DNA of 64,000 nt from Aquatica leii (GCA_035610365.1 CM069435.1:82865389-82929388), one strand, 5' to 3'. Positions 25,022 through 35,774 are shown, counted from the stretch's first letter. Made by a program: numbers and translations. Notes: a model not told the origin generated them from the sequence alone.

Positions 25022-25474
25022 TTGTCTTCTAATAAAATTAAAAATTGTTCATCTTTTACACCTATCTCTAATCAATCTAAAATATATTTTTCTCTTCTTT
25101 ATGTAGGCCCATCTTTATTTCAATTTCAAAATCTTTTAAAACATTTTGGCATTAACATTTCTTTTTCGTCAAATAATAATATTAAATCTTTATTTGTTAA
25201 TACTAAATATAAAATTAATATTTTAGACAAATCCGGTGTTTATAAATTAAAATGTGGTAATTGCAACGCATTTTATATAGGACAAACAGATCGAAAGTTT
25301 TCTATTAGAATTGCTGAACATCTATCTTGTATTAAAAATAATAACATTTCATTGAAATCATCATTTGCTAATCATATACTAAATTCTCATCATTCATTCA
25401 ATTCTAAAAAAGATTTTGAAATTTTACACATTTGTAATAAAGGTTTGAGACTAAATTTTTTAGAAATAAAATAA
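25022..25474 (+). pseudogene. PLE connector and GIY-YIG endonuclease
   Basis: This 150-codon open frame holds the C-terminal third of a PLE polyprotein. Residues about 74-100 (SGVYKLKCGNCNAFYIGQTD) form the GIY-YIG core together with a CxxC zinc motif. RKFSIRIAEH supplies the catalytic Arg and the following His region, and HILNSHHSF the next conserved block. PLE endonucleases nick DNA for target-primed reverse transcription. The frame is fairly well kept, but the start of the protein is missing, so it is a fragment and not a gene. Confidence 0.85.
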
Positions 25475-25817
25475 ATTATTAAAAATTACAATTTCAATCG
25501 TGCATCATCCCTTAACAACGTTGTTAACTTTAATAATAATTTACTTTTTCTAAATTAGTTTTTGTTTGATTATTTCCATTATTATATTATTTTGTTGTAT
25601 CTTAGGATTTTCTATTATTAAGCTAATTTTGTGTTGTTTAAATTTTGAAATTTGTTCAAATATTTAATCATTTTTAATTTGATTAATATATGTTGGTAAG
25701 TTTATTTATTTTTATAAGTTTTTGATTGTTTAATTTATATTATTTTTCAGATTTCTATAATTATTATTTTTTAAAGTTTATGTAATTTTTGAAGTTTAAT
25801 TTTTTTATTTTATAGTA

Positions 25818-25857
25818 TACGCCTGAAGATGACAATTAGTCGAAACATGTAGCGTTC
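25818..25857 (+). ncRNA. Hammerhead-ribozyme-like motif in PLE terminal repeat
   Basis: The order is ACGC, CTGAAGA, T, stem GAC-loop AATTA-GTC, GAAA, CATG, TA, GCGT. ACGC can pair with GCGT as helix I, GAC with GTC as helix II, and CATG is the very short palindromic helix III known in PLE hammerheads. Cleavage would follow GTA. One extra U lies between CUGAAGA and stem II compared with the canonical core. Confidence 0.65.
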
Positions 25858-25889
25858 ATTAAAGTATAAAAATAAAAAATTAAGATTTA

Positions 25890-27230
25890 GTAATGGGAAG
25901 ATTTTGAGAATTTATAAAAAATAAAAAATAAAAATAAAATAATATTTATAAATAAGGTTTATTAAATTATTTTGTTCATGAATTTTTAAATTTGAACATA
26001 AATTATCGGTTTAGTAGAACATGTGTGTTTCGGTCAAGTTGCTTTTGGTGACCACCGTGGTTTTTTTGCGACTAAGGGTAGCTTTGTCGATGTCGTAATA
26101 TTACACCAGAATCGAGACCGCCACAATTTTTGTGTTGAAATGATTGCTTAATAATTTAAAATAACCAATAAACGATTACCCTAAAACGGTGCTAGATAGA
26201 AGAAAGTTGCACATAAACATTTTTATAGAGAACAAAATTTTCTATAAAAAAGTCGGCGGAAGGGTACAATTACGTTCAATAGTTTAGAAGATATAAATGT
26301 GCAAAGTTGCACGAAAATTACATTAAAATTCAGTAATTTTTAAACTATTAGATATAATTATACAATTTTCATCTATATTGTATCGTTTTTGCGTACAAGG
26401 CGGAAGCTCGCGCGGATCTAATTCTGCAATTACTGTAATCATTTTTCATCACTGCTGAGTGAAATTTAGACTTGTTTAATAATAATAATAATCACTGCAT
26501 CCAGAAAATACCAAAAATGAAGTGACATTGGGCACCACCTCAAGTTCCAGAATTGTTTCGTTACACGAGCCTTCGAATCAAGCTCCTTATAAGTGTTTCC
26601 AACACTAAAACGTAAACGATTACTAAATTTTGACTTCGGCAAAGTGTTATAAAATCCGCTAAATTAAGTTAAACATAAAACTAAACTTTATTTTTTGTAC
26701 TGAACCAAACTTAGTAGCGATATATGCTGTTCGAGAACTACAAATGTTACAATTTTTGATATACAGCAAAACATAATGTGTATAGCACCACGAATTACAA
26801 AATCTGTGAACGTTTTGATGGAAGTCGGTAAACAGAGCACACATTAAAGAGATTGTGGCCTTGTGCGGGTACGTACGCGCATGGTACACACTATTTGCAC
26901 CAATGTGTGCACATTCAAATCTTAACGTACATAATATTTCAGTTGGTTTTAAGTATCTACATAGCTTAGTCAAACAAATAGATATTAAAATTTTTATCAA
27001 TATACTACATACGGCATCCTATTATCTGGGATGTAAAAAATGTGTGCCACAAAAATAGAAATGAAGTGGCCGATGCTTAGAAAAACCTTAGAAACGACAT
27101 AAGTATAAAGATGTCTATCACAAAAACAAGATTTTCTGTTGTCTACTAATAAGAGCATCTCTGGTGCAGTTTATAAACCTAGTTCGTTGGCACACGTTAA
27201 AGTTAAAAAGATTATTATCGCTTAAATCAA
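25890..27230. other. No gene recognised
   Basis: There is low-complexity AAAATAAAAAATAAA sequence at 25905-25945 after the PLE end. A GC-richer zone at 26000-27060 has a 113-codon minus-strand frame (27000-26659) that overlaps a plus-strand frame and matches nothing I recognise. It may be an old transposon remnant. Confidence 0.4.
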
Positions 27231-27239
27231 CTATGATTT

Positions 27240-27425
27240 TTTTAACTAATGCCTAAAACATAGTATTTAACAGCGTTTCTCCTACCATTTTTTTGTTTTT
27301 AATGATGGTTTTCTGGCAATTTTTGCAATTGGTAAAAAGAGACTTCTCTTTGGTCTTTTAGCCAGGAGCCAGAAATTATCTCACTCTCTATATCAACATC
27401 AAATGCGCCTTGTGGGATGTATCCA
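27240..27425 (-). pseudogene. Harbinger transposase, C-terminal part
   Basis: The minus strand reads YIPQGAFDVDIESEIISGSW, then a leucine/glutamine-containing linker and NAVKYYV near 27265. It corresponds to the usual Harbinger tail YxPPGxFDxED...G.WR and the final AxxxRxxFxxYF block. It continues the piece at 28818-29290 across the foldback insert. Confidence 0.75.
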
Positions 27426-28804
27426 AGGATACTAAATGAATAGGATTGCTCGATTCGTATACTCGCAATGTAAGCCGCCCCACTCCCGTAAATCTTGACG
27501 CGTGACGTCAGCCGGAGACCACATATCGGCTCGCTGATTATAAATCGTGCTTAAATACACTTTAAATCCAACGGTTTTGCAATTTTTTTAATAGTAATTA
27601 TTACATTTCTTGGTGTTTGACTCGTTCAAATACGTGCCTACAAGTTGCTTATAAGAATTTCGAATTATTATCAGGTTTAATTTAAAATTATTAGTTATGA
27701 ACGAGATATACAAAATGAATTATTAGGTTTTTTAAATAAAATTGATTAATATAAATTTAGTAAACTTTAAGGTAAAAAATTACATTTAAACATAATTAAG
27801 TTAAAATTAATCTGCTGTTTAAATTATTTTCACTTAAACGGAAAGAAACTTTCACAAAAAATTAATAGCGTTTGCTGTTTGATGCATTCACTTGTTGTAA
27901 AAAAATTAAGTATTAAAATTAAGAAAAAAGAAAACATTTCTCTGGACATTATTATGGCGTTTGGCAAATTAAGGACCATTATCAGAATGAACTATGAAAA
28001 TATAAAGCTTAGTGAAAAAAGACGTGGAAAGAAAAGAGCGAATACAACAGCTCAAGAAACCGATGAAGAAAGAATAAAACGAAGAAAATTAAATAAAATT
28101 TCAAAATAAACTTGTAGTGTGTTGTTATTTTTTATTTTTGTCAACCTTCAATTTGAATACATTTATTTAACCATTAATAGTACACTTTATTTTGTCCATA
28201 AATTATAAAATTAATAGCAATTTTTCTACAGTTCAATTTAAAAATGAATGCATCCACGTTTTTTTTTCACTAAGCTTTATATTTTTATAGTTTATTCTGA
28301 TAATGGTCCTTGATTTGTAAAACGCCATAATAATGTCCAGAGAAATGTTTTCTTTTTTCTTAATTTTAATACTTAATTTTTTTACAACTTGTGGGTTTTT
28401 TTTAAGAATCACCGTGGAAATGTTCAAAGTGAATGCATCAAACAGGAAATGCTATTAATTTTTTGTGAAAGTTTCTTTCCGTTTAAGTGAAAATAATTTA
28501 AACAGCAGATTAATTTTAACTTAATTATGTTTAAATGTAATTTTTTAGCTTAAAAAATTATAAAAAAAACATCAAAACTAATTAATAAAAAAAAATATTT
28601 CGATTATGAACATTATTGCCATTAGATGTTAAATCAAAAGTTGTCAGATTTACTCAAATAAAATATTTAGAAGCCTTTTAGGTGCATCTTAATACAGATT
28701 GTAATAGAAGTATAGAGAGCGAGGTCTCCGCGTGACGTCAGCGCGTCACATGGTCTCGGCAGAATAAATCGAGCGATCGAGCAATCCTATTCATTTAGTA
28801 TCCT
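27426..28804. mobile_element. Foldback/TIR element, non-autonomous
   Basis: A 1.38-kb element ends in inverted repeats AGGATACTAAATGAATAGGA (27426 onward, and inverted up to 28804). A second, much longer pair of inverted arms lies inside (about 27773-28028 against 28253-28547), separated by a 220-bp middle. The flanks 27413-27425 and 28805-28817 read tgggatgtatcca and tgggatgtatcga, a target duplication of 11-13 bp with one mismatch. Each inner arm contains the same Lys-rich frame (for example LSIKIKKKENISLDIIMAF) in opposite orientation. It encodes no transposase. Long arms and a roughly 9-13 bp TSD suggest a Mutator-related foldback element. Confidence 0.78.
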
Positions 28805-28817
28805 TGGGATGTATCGA

Positions 28818-29290
28818 CGTTTTATTGCTTCACAGAAAGTTGTGCAAAATAACACGTCACCGTGGTTACCGACACTTTTTTGAGCTGTAATAGTATTGGT
28901 TCTCTAAACACGCGAAAACCAGTAGTTAGATTACCGAACGCATTTTTAACTATACGACGAGCTATTGAAAATTTTCTATTAAAAACTCTTTCTGAATTGC
29001 TTTTTTTGGGATGTAATAGCATTGGTCCGTCGCTAATTCTGCGTTGACCACCGATTTCGGCGTATGTAAAACAATAATTAACATTTATCGTCGCCATATG
29101 AACAACACTAAACAAGTTTTGTTGTAATATTTTCAATCACTATTAAATGGTGACTGCGTTACGATATGCTTTTCATCTAGAGCACCAAGACAATCACGAA
29201 AGTTTCATCGTTCTTTGAATCGTTTCGCTTATGTCACTAATTCATTTAATCTGGTGAGAAGCTGAAACAATTATAGTAATCACATAACTA
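28818..29290 (-). pseudogene. Harbinger transposase, N-terminal and middle part
   Basis: Reading down from about 29240, AKRFKER is followed after an in-frame stop by NFRDCLGALDEKHI, which contains the first catalytic Asp (family motif GALDGKHI). Then come the NYCFTYAEIGGQRRISDG block with the second Asp (normally xxVGxxGRxSDGG) and KFSIARRIVKNAFGNLTTGF with the final Glu position changed to Lys (normally ARRxVENAFG). Several in-frame stops and one changed catalytic residue show it is dead. The family is DDE_Tnp_4 of PIF/Harbinger. Confidence 0.83.
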
Positions 29291-29294
29291 AGCA

Positions 29295-30235
29295 TGTTTA
29301 TTTGTATGTTTAAGAACGTGTTGCATCTGTTGAACAACCTAAATAAGCCTTCCAATCGCCCAAAAAAAAAATTAAAAATGCACAGTTGAATATGATGACA
29401 AAGTCAAACTGAACTAATGCATTAAAAAAAGATTCTTTTTGATTAAAACGTCTTTCCGGTTTAGACCGTGTTAATGTTGTAACCAAAGCTGCAAACGTTT
29501 TGCCCACTTTTGTAAAAGAGGTTTATAAGAAGGTGAAAAATAATTAAAGAAGTAAACAATAATCTAACAAACTTTATTAAATTTTTAAACTTTTTCATGC
29601 TTTGACAAAGCCCTTTACGACATTAACACGGTCCAAACCCAAAAAAACCTTATAATCTAGACATGGACTCTGGTCATGATAGCTTTTGCAGTTACATTAA
29701 AGATTCTTTTGTTCTAGATCAAGTTTTGTTAAAACGTTTTGCATCTGAAAAACTACAAGACAACCGCTCTCTCAATAAACCGTTACTGACTAGTAAACTG
29801 CGGGGAATAGAGCCAAAATCAAACAAAACTGAGACAACGTACACTTATTAATTATTCAACTCTTCCTCTGAAATTGAATCTAGTCACTTTGGGACATTGC
29901 TTTACTCTCCACAATCTACACAATCACGAGTCTCAAGCCATTCCACGTATTCTGCCTAGCCATTGTCACCACAATCGATTTATAATTTTATTTAGCACTT
30001 CGAATAAGTTATGTTAATATGTTTGTTTAGTTTCTTTTAGCATTTGTTCATAAAATAGAAACCTTATAACAAAATATTATATTCACTTATATTTCGTTCT
30101 TAAGCGCAGAGATGTAATTGCAAATCGCCTCTCAACAGAAATAGCTTTTCTTAAAATAGTATCCTTTTTTGTTATCTGTCATCTAATTTTGTTTAATAAA
30201 TAGTCAAAATCTTATGACAACATAAATAGAGACAT
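29295..30235. other. No gene recognised
   Basis: The frames at 29310-29507 (minus) and 29663-29851 (plus) have no family signature I can name. The second is balanced in composition and might belong to a Harbinger accessory (MADF/Myb-like) gene, but I see no diagnostic residues. Confidence 0.35.
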
Positions 30236-30239
30236 TAAA

Positions 30240-31625
30240 TCTAGAAACAAAAAAACTAGACCAGTTTGTCACAAAAAGTTCTAAATTTAAAAAAGATGGA
30301 AGATGCAAATTGAAACATCTAAGCATAATGTCCCAAATAATGACAGACGAACTTCAAAGCGTAACTGGGAATAAAAAAAAATTAGATTGTTGACATAAAA
30401 AGAACGACAACGATAGGCGTGTCTGTAGAAACCCAAACTCACAGCAAAATAAAGGAGATATCAATACAAACCGAAAGAGAACCATTAGAACAAACACATA
30501 GAGTATGGAACCAAGCAGTCACAAACAAAACAATTAGAGAAACACAAACGTTTAAAGATTTCAAAAAAATTGCGACACTTTCTTGGAAAGAAGACATATT
30601 TCATAACACTAAAACGTATGTAAGAAATCTTATCATAGTCGAAAGTTCAGATAAAATGATAGACAAATGAATTTAAAAAAATGCAAGAATAGATTCCCAG
30701 ATATCTGTGAATCGTTAAATAGTATTGAAATTCTTGAACATACTTAAACGAAAGGATTAACTCAAATAGAATAAATGTTGTTGCAAATAATACAAATAGA
30801 AAAAATGAATTCTCTACTTCTGCTATCACACTAGAGAAAAATGACACGGATTTCAATACATTACTAGCGGAAGTGAAATTAATACTTTAAGAGACTGAAG
30901 GAAAAAAATCATAAGAAATGTTAGAAAAACAATCGATGGAAAAGTACTAATAGTTATGGTTAAAAACCACAAAAATTAAAGATAACATCGCAGAACGTAC
31001 AAGTAATACAATAGTCAAATAGGTAGCCAACTCAAAGCGATCACGAATGAGAACAACGTTTATCAATCATTAAGAAATATAGAGAACTAAAGGTCCTAAA
31101 AATAGAAAGACTAAGACCTAGAACAAAAAATACACAAAACAATAACAGTAGACTCTACAATGGCTAGTACTTTTCTCTTTTCTCTAATGAAATTTGTTAA
31201 AATTGGATTACCGAGAAGGACAATAGAAAAAAGAGTTTCGATCACACAATGCTACCGCTGGTCCTATGGACACGTAGCATCGCAATGTGAAAATAAGGTA
31301 GACAAATTTAAATGCTGCTATAGATGTGGGAAAAAATGACTTGAGACAAATGAGTGCAAAGATAAAGAACAGAAGTGTCCCTTCTGAAATTAGCTTGGCC
31401 ACCCTAAAACGCAAGGTCTTTAGAAAAGCAATAAGAGAGAAAAAACTAATATTGCTTAAAACGCCATTTAAAAAGCAAGATTTGGGATTTCACAAGGCCA
31501 AAGCAAAAGATATCGAAGGTGCACCAGTAGAACTATCAAATAACAATAGAGACATAAAAAACAAACACATAACGCAACATGATTCAAATCAAAATAATCT
31601 AGTCAAGCCGCACAAAATCTTCTAA
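30240..31625 (+). pseudogene. R1-clade LINE ORF1 (Gag-like RNA-binding protein)
   Basis: Frames covering 30240-31625 show a Lys/Glu-rich, repeat-like N-terminal region (VETQTHSKIKEISIQTE, then RETQTFKDFKK near 30540). The zinc-knuckle zone at 31235-31400 reads CYRCWSYGHVASQC, CCYRCGKK, NECKDKEQKCPFC and LGHPKTQG. Three CCHC-type knuckles in this spacing are characteristic of R1/I-group ORF1 proteins, which bind the element RNA. Several in-frame stops and frame changes make it a pseudogene. Confidence 0.75.
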
Positions 31626-31639
31626 TTGCTTCGTCAAAA

Positions 31640-33231
31640 AAGAAAAAAAACAAAAAAAAACATAAACGTTGCTATGATTTTTAAACCTCCAATTAAAGTA
31701 AAAACAAACAAACTAGCGACAAACTTGGACAAAGATTCAGCCTCATACTAATAATCAACAACAAACTAAACTGCAAAAAAGTCAAAAAGAGAGCAGGTTC
31801 CATCAAACTAGAAATAGAAGACTTTACTATTATAAACTGCTATTAAAAAAACTACTTACTCCCTAACTAATATAATACAATAATAAAGAAAAAACTTAGT
31901 AATGACGAGTGATTTAAATGCAAAATTTTGTTTGTGGGGTTTATATGAAACAGGCCAAAAGGGAGACATTCTTGCTAGTTGGATGGCAACAGTTAAAAAT
32001 ATGTGGGAGGTCTTTTTACGAACAGTATTATATCGGGACAGGAAAAGTTCATTGACTGTTTTTTTATGCTCAAGAAAGCTGCTATAGTGGAGAGAGCTGC
32101 CGCTATTGCCACGATCCTTTCTATCGGTGTCGCATTCAGTTTTCTGTTTTGGGATATCACATTCCTAACAAGAAGACACTAAAACGTTTTTGAAGTAATT
32201 GGAAACTTTGTGAGTACACAATCTGCTTGTATGTAACAGAAAATCAACCCCTACATATAGCAGTCATGATAAAAAAATCTGTAATTGACATAACTCTTAC
32301 GACAACGGTAGTTTTAAAAGATAAAACTTTAAGTGACCACCCATACATTTAACTGTAAAGATTCAAGATAAAACGCTGGGAGCAGATCGGAAACAAAAGA
32401 TTGAATACAGCAAATATGAATAAAAAAATAGTCAAAGAGAATTCGGAAACAGCTATGACGACAGCTAAAGTTGACTCTGCGGATTAGTCAGATTACAGAT
32501 GTGGGCGACATCAGCCTTCGCAAAAAGGAAAAAACACAATTGAAAAAAAGTGTACTGGTAGAATGACCACATGAAACAAATAAGGCAAAAATGCATGAAA
32601 GCAAGAAGACTCCACCAAGTCAAACCGTGTAAAGAAAGAATTACACAAAATAAATCTGCAGACATGCAGGAAAGATTTGAAATTAGTAATTAAGAAATCA
32701 AAAAAATAAACAGTAACAATTAACGACTTAATTATTCAAAAAATTGAAAAACTGTTTTCTCAATGCAAACTTAACACATGGGATAGAATAGAATAGAAAG
32801 CCCCTGGCCTAGACAATAATCTACAAAAAATTCTTAAGCTGGTAGTAGAAAACAGTACTGAATATAATAAATAAAAACATCAAAGAAGACTCATTTCCAG
32901 AAAGGTGAAATATCGCAAAAGTGTTTTTACTCTTAAAGGTCAAGGACAACAGCGTTACTGAATATAGACAAATCTGTCTACTAGACACTTTTAAAAAACT
33001 GCTAGAGCAACTAATCTTACTACGGCTGAAAAAATAGTTGAGTTGAGAGAGCAGATCAACAAAGAACGCAATCGCCATCGTGGTTAACACATCAAGGGTT
33101 GTAATATTTAAATCTTTTAATACAAGAAAGCTGGTATCTTTTATAACAGTAAATGTACAAAACGCTTTTAATACAGAAAGCTGACAAGTGATTAGACAAT
33201 AAAATTACTTATTTCTTTATATGGTGAACAT
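31640..33231 (+). pseudogene. R1-clade LINE ORF2 (endonuclease and partial RT)
   Basis: The endonuclease is recognisable by SDLNAKFCLWG at about 31905-31940 (family motif GDFNAKSxLWG) and by LSDHPYI near 32330 (the SDH motif). The reverse transcriptase begins near 32795 with KAPGLDNN and continues through an EYRQICLLDTF-like block (about 32960), KLLEQLILLRLK (about 33000) and VNVQNAFNTES (about 33150, equivalent to IDVxNAFNSA). The sequence stops before the YxDD box because the Gypsy fragment begins at about 33232. There are many stops and frame changes. Confidence 0.78.
31985..32215 (+). mobile_element. Gypsy scrap: macro-domain tail and LTR edge inside the R1 LINE
   Basis: This stretch interrupts the endonuclease of the R1-clade ORF2. 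It matches the same Gypsy family at 34230-34290 and 52130-52400 (shared landmarks ACAGTTAAAAATAT, GGGTCAGGAAAAG or GGGACAGGAAAAG, and TTTTGGGA). It starts in the last part of the macro-domain ORF and ends at the beginning of the LTR. Confidence 0.6.
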
Positions 33232-34290
33232 TCTCTTTATCCTTTAGCTGATAGCATGGTTGAACGGATAAATCAAACAATAGGAAAGTACTTAGCCATA
33301 GTAGTATCCGAACACCAAAGAGATTGAGATTAGTACTTGCATCTTTTCCTAATGGCATCCGATCATCCGTTCACGAAAGCAGAGGCCAAACACCATTCTG
33401 TGTCATGCTTGGTCGTGAAATACCATACCATGCGATCTCCAATTTAGACAGATACCGAAAGAAATTGCTAGAGAAGACTACGTCACTAAGTAGATGAAGA
33501 GACTATAGACTGAGTATAGAAAGCGGTTTGTAAAAACATACAAATTGCCAGCAACAGAATGAAGAGCAGATATAACGTCAAGGCACAAAACGGTGGGTTT
33601 CAACCTGGCAACATGATGTGGTTGTATAATCTCCAGAGAAAACGTGGTTTATCGCCGAAGCCATTATGAAGCAGCGTATTAATGACGATATATATCGTAT
33701 TCAAAAACAAAAACTAAAAGGAATTTAAAAGTAGTTCACATCGATCGCCTAACCACATTTGCTGGAGATAACAGCATAACTCATGATCGGGTTCGAACCA
33801 GAGTGATAACGAGTAAAATTAGGTATCAAGTCAAAGAAATGGACTTCGATAAGTTTATGAGCATGTACGGGAGCTCTGGATAGGCTGGGTTTGGAGTTAC
33901 AACCGAGGAACAATAAGATGTGTTCCTAACACGGAAGGACTACGTCATCGCACATTGCGTGACCAAAGACCTAAAGATGTTTAGAGGGGTTGCAGTATTA
34001 TTTAAGAAGAAACACAGACGGTTTGATAAACTACGAAGACAGCAACCGGCGGTCGGTAAAATTTTAAAACTACGGTATGACAAACGCTTTGTCACCAAAA
34101 AGTACTCACGTGCAAAACCGTCATACAAAAACATGTAGCATTATAAAATCTCAAAAAAGAAATGGAGTTCCACAACATTCAGAAATTGGCAGTACCCAAG
34201 CTTGGTTGTGGCTTAGATCAACTGGATTAGAAAACAGTTAAAAATATATTGGAATATCGGGTCAGGAAAAGTCCATTGACTTCAATTATG
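33232..34290 (+). mobile_element. Gypsy LTR retrotransposon fossil, 3' part
   Basis: The fragment begins in the C-terminal half of a Gypsy integrase (DSMVERINQTIGKYLA at about 33250, typical of the catalytic-core end) and passes through the integrase tail. It then enters a separate region encoding a macro domain (33915-34265) and ends in sequence shared with the zone just before the LTR of the 47.9-52.6 kb copy. It is broken and truncated at both ends. Its left end abuts the R1-clade LINE. Confidence 0.8.
33915..34265 (+). pseudogene. Macro domain (OARD1/TARG1-like) carried by Gypsy element
   Basis: Visible motifs are DYVIAHCVTKDLKM, GVAVLFKKK, TKKYSRAKPSY and VPKLGCGLDQLD. They line up in order and spacing with human OARD1 (TARG1), a macro-domain hydrolase that removes ADP-ribose esters from proteins and O-acyl-ADP-ribose. 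In OARD1 the Lys of ITKK and the Asp of GCGLD are catalytic, and both motifs are visible here. The region follows the integrase tail and precedes the 3' LTR zone, where many Gypsy elements carry env or another extra ORF. It is a fossil with breaks. The family match is strong; a role (for example countering host ADP-ribosylation) is only inference. Confidence 0.85.
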
Positions 34291-35465
34291 AAATTTGTTC
34301 TTAGAATTCCCTACTCTTTTGTTGAAATTGTCAAATTTTAGACAGCATATTTAATTTCATTTTTTGTAAGGCCATCGACAAGCTCTGTACTTTTACGCCC
34401 GGTGCAACATTCACCGTTAGATCGTTTCACGCGAATATGCAATTACATTTGTAAGGCTGAATCGGGTTAAGTGTTGTAAATTTTTCTTTATTGGAGGCTT
34501 AATTTAACTCTGTGCTAATTGTCTGTAGCGGATTTTGGCACCCACCCCATGTTTACCGTTATAGCTGAAGATAACTAGCAGGTGGCCTAGTTGGGAAACT
34601 TCCATGACGTCACGTTGTTGATAACGTCGTTTCTTATACACCGTTAACGGTTGGAAACCTTCAGAATTATCCCTGTTTTAGAGACGAACTACGACAAAAA
34701 CTGGGATAACTTATGCTGTTAAGTCGAAGGGAAACGCTGCGCATTTGCGTTTTTAAATGATTGGATGCTAAAGGAAACCTTTTACTTGTGTTAACATTAT
34801 ATGCTCGTTTATATTGGGTTTAATATTACTTTTTAGGTAACTCGAGTACGGAATTAGCTAATTCCCTACTGGATAAAACCTAACTGTGAGTATTACTATT
34901 TCAATTTTTTTGATTTGTTCTTTGGTGGTCATGTCGTTTATGACCGTACGTGCATGTTAGGTTAACACAATTAATAATATTTTTGTGTTTCACAAACTCA
35001 TATGCAGTGCGCGTTGAGTTTCGACGGCTTAAATTGGTTGTTTGTGTTCGATTTTAAGATTTGCGAGTATAAATTCAATCGTTATGTTTATGTAAAAGTT
35101 TAGACTGATTAGGTCAGCTTGTTGTACGGTATGTTGCTCACTATTCGATGCAACTTATAATCAATTCAACCCACGTATCTATATTTGCAAAAATTTATAG
35201 TGATGTACCTTCTTTATCTTCCGTGACAAAACAAATATAAATTTTGTGTTATTACTTCGGTGGTGTTATTAATTTTTTTCAGCTACAGGTAGAGTTAGAC
35301 GGTATCTCTCTCATTTAACCTTTCATTGTTTTGCGGTTGTTTTTTAGATTTATGTTATAATTGCGATCCCTTTCCGAAAAAGCTGTGCTAGCCGTTGCTT
35401 TGTTTTGTTACAAGAAGACCAGCGTAACAATTTATTATTGGCTGCCCAACTCGAGGAACCTGATT
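34291..35465. other. No gene recognised
   Basis: The sequence is slightly GC-richer than its surroundings. A small imperfect hairpin (TTATCCCTGTTTT with CAAAAACTGGGATAA) lies at about 34670-34712. I could not tie the stretch to the Gypsy LTR family, and it may be a separate insertion between two LTR remnants. Confidence 0.35.
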
Positions 35466-35469
35466 TTTT

Positions 35470-35770
35470 CGTAACAGACTTCGAGAGAATGACCGAGAAA
35501 CGTGGAACATTCTGGATGCGGTTAATCGAAATATATAAAAAGTGTTTGGAAGAAGTTGGGGTCAGTTTTCAAATTAAACTGGAAGAAGATCGGTTTAAAT
35601 AAATTAAGCGTCTAACGCGTGTGATAAAATAAATATAACGTCGCAAACGTGTTGTGAAAATAAACAAAGACCAGTTGTAGATAAATAAAAAGTGCGGACA
35701 GTAACGTTTAGATTTAATTCTGTAAATATTAACTTTGCAAATAAATTAGTTTTAAAAATTTGTTAAATTA
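35470..35770 (+). mobile_element. Gypsy LTR remnant
   Basis: GACTTCGAGAGAATGACCGA, followed by AACATTCTGGATG, CGGTTTAAATAAAT and GTGCGGACAGT, is shared with the LTRs at 52396-52560 and 47930-48160, and less closely with 19390-19685. No internal region is attached on either side, so it looks like a solo LTR or the LTR of a rearranged copy. Confidence 0.6.
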
Positions 35771-35774
35771 TAAG

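Larger units (their letters stand above)
24740..25880 (+). mobile_element. Penelope-like element, 5'-truncated
   Basis: The element starts inside the palm/thumb part of the reverse transcriptase (NLKIDIYRKPTTTDHV at about 24790-24830; the KxPTTTxxY/V motif is PLE-specific). It continues through the connector and the GIY-YIG endonuclease to a terminal repeat with a hammerhead-like motif at 25818-25857. 5' truncation is usual for PLEs. Upstream of 24740 no PLE sequence is seen. Confidence 0.85.
27240..29290 (-). mobile_element. PIF/Harbinger transposon relic split by a foldback insert
   Basis: The two minus-strand transposase pieces (29290-28818 and 27425-27240) are collinear parts of one DDE_Tnp_4 protein, separated by the foldback element at 27426-28804. 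The target duplication tgggatgtatc lies on both sides of the insert. I found no terminal inverted repeats of the Harbinger itself, so its outer limits are those of the recognisable protein. Confidence 0.78.
30240..33231 (+). mobile_element. R1-clade LINE, 3'-truncated, decayed
   Basis: ORF1 with a triple Cys/His zinc-knuckle region is followed by ORF2 with an APE-type endonuclease and the first half of the reverse transcriptase, in the order known for R1-clade non-LTR elements. ORF2 is interrupted by a Gypsy-derived scrap at 31985-32215. The LINE is cut off at 33231 by the Gypsy fragment that follows. No 28S rDNA flanks it, so it is not an R1 copy in its rDNA site but a relative or dispersed copy. 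Confidence 0.78.

Noticed and set aside
26659-27058. Overlapping frames on both strands as a gene
   Set aside because: The frames mirror each other, match no family and lack context; a remnant of an unknown element is possible but cannot be supported.
27879-28109. Lys-rich frame as a small nuclear protein gene
   Set aside because: The same sequence occurs inverted in the other arm of the foldback element. The frame is part of the repeat and has no known domain.
30240-33231. R1 element in its ribosomal DNA target
   Set aside because: No 28S rDNA sequence flanks it; the right side is a Gypsy fragment and the left side is unrelated AT-rich DNA.
33780-33800. GGGTTCGAACC as a tRNA T-arm
   Set aside because: It lies in the Gypsy integrase tail, and no acceptor, D-arm or anticodon arm can be formed around it.
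33915-34265. Macro domain as a retrocopy of a host OARD1 gene
   Set aside because: A second copy sits at the equivalent place of another Gypsy insertion with shared flanking sequence, and no poly-A tail or host UTR is seen. Element cargo explains both better.
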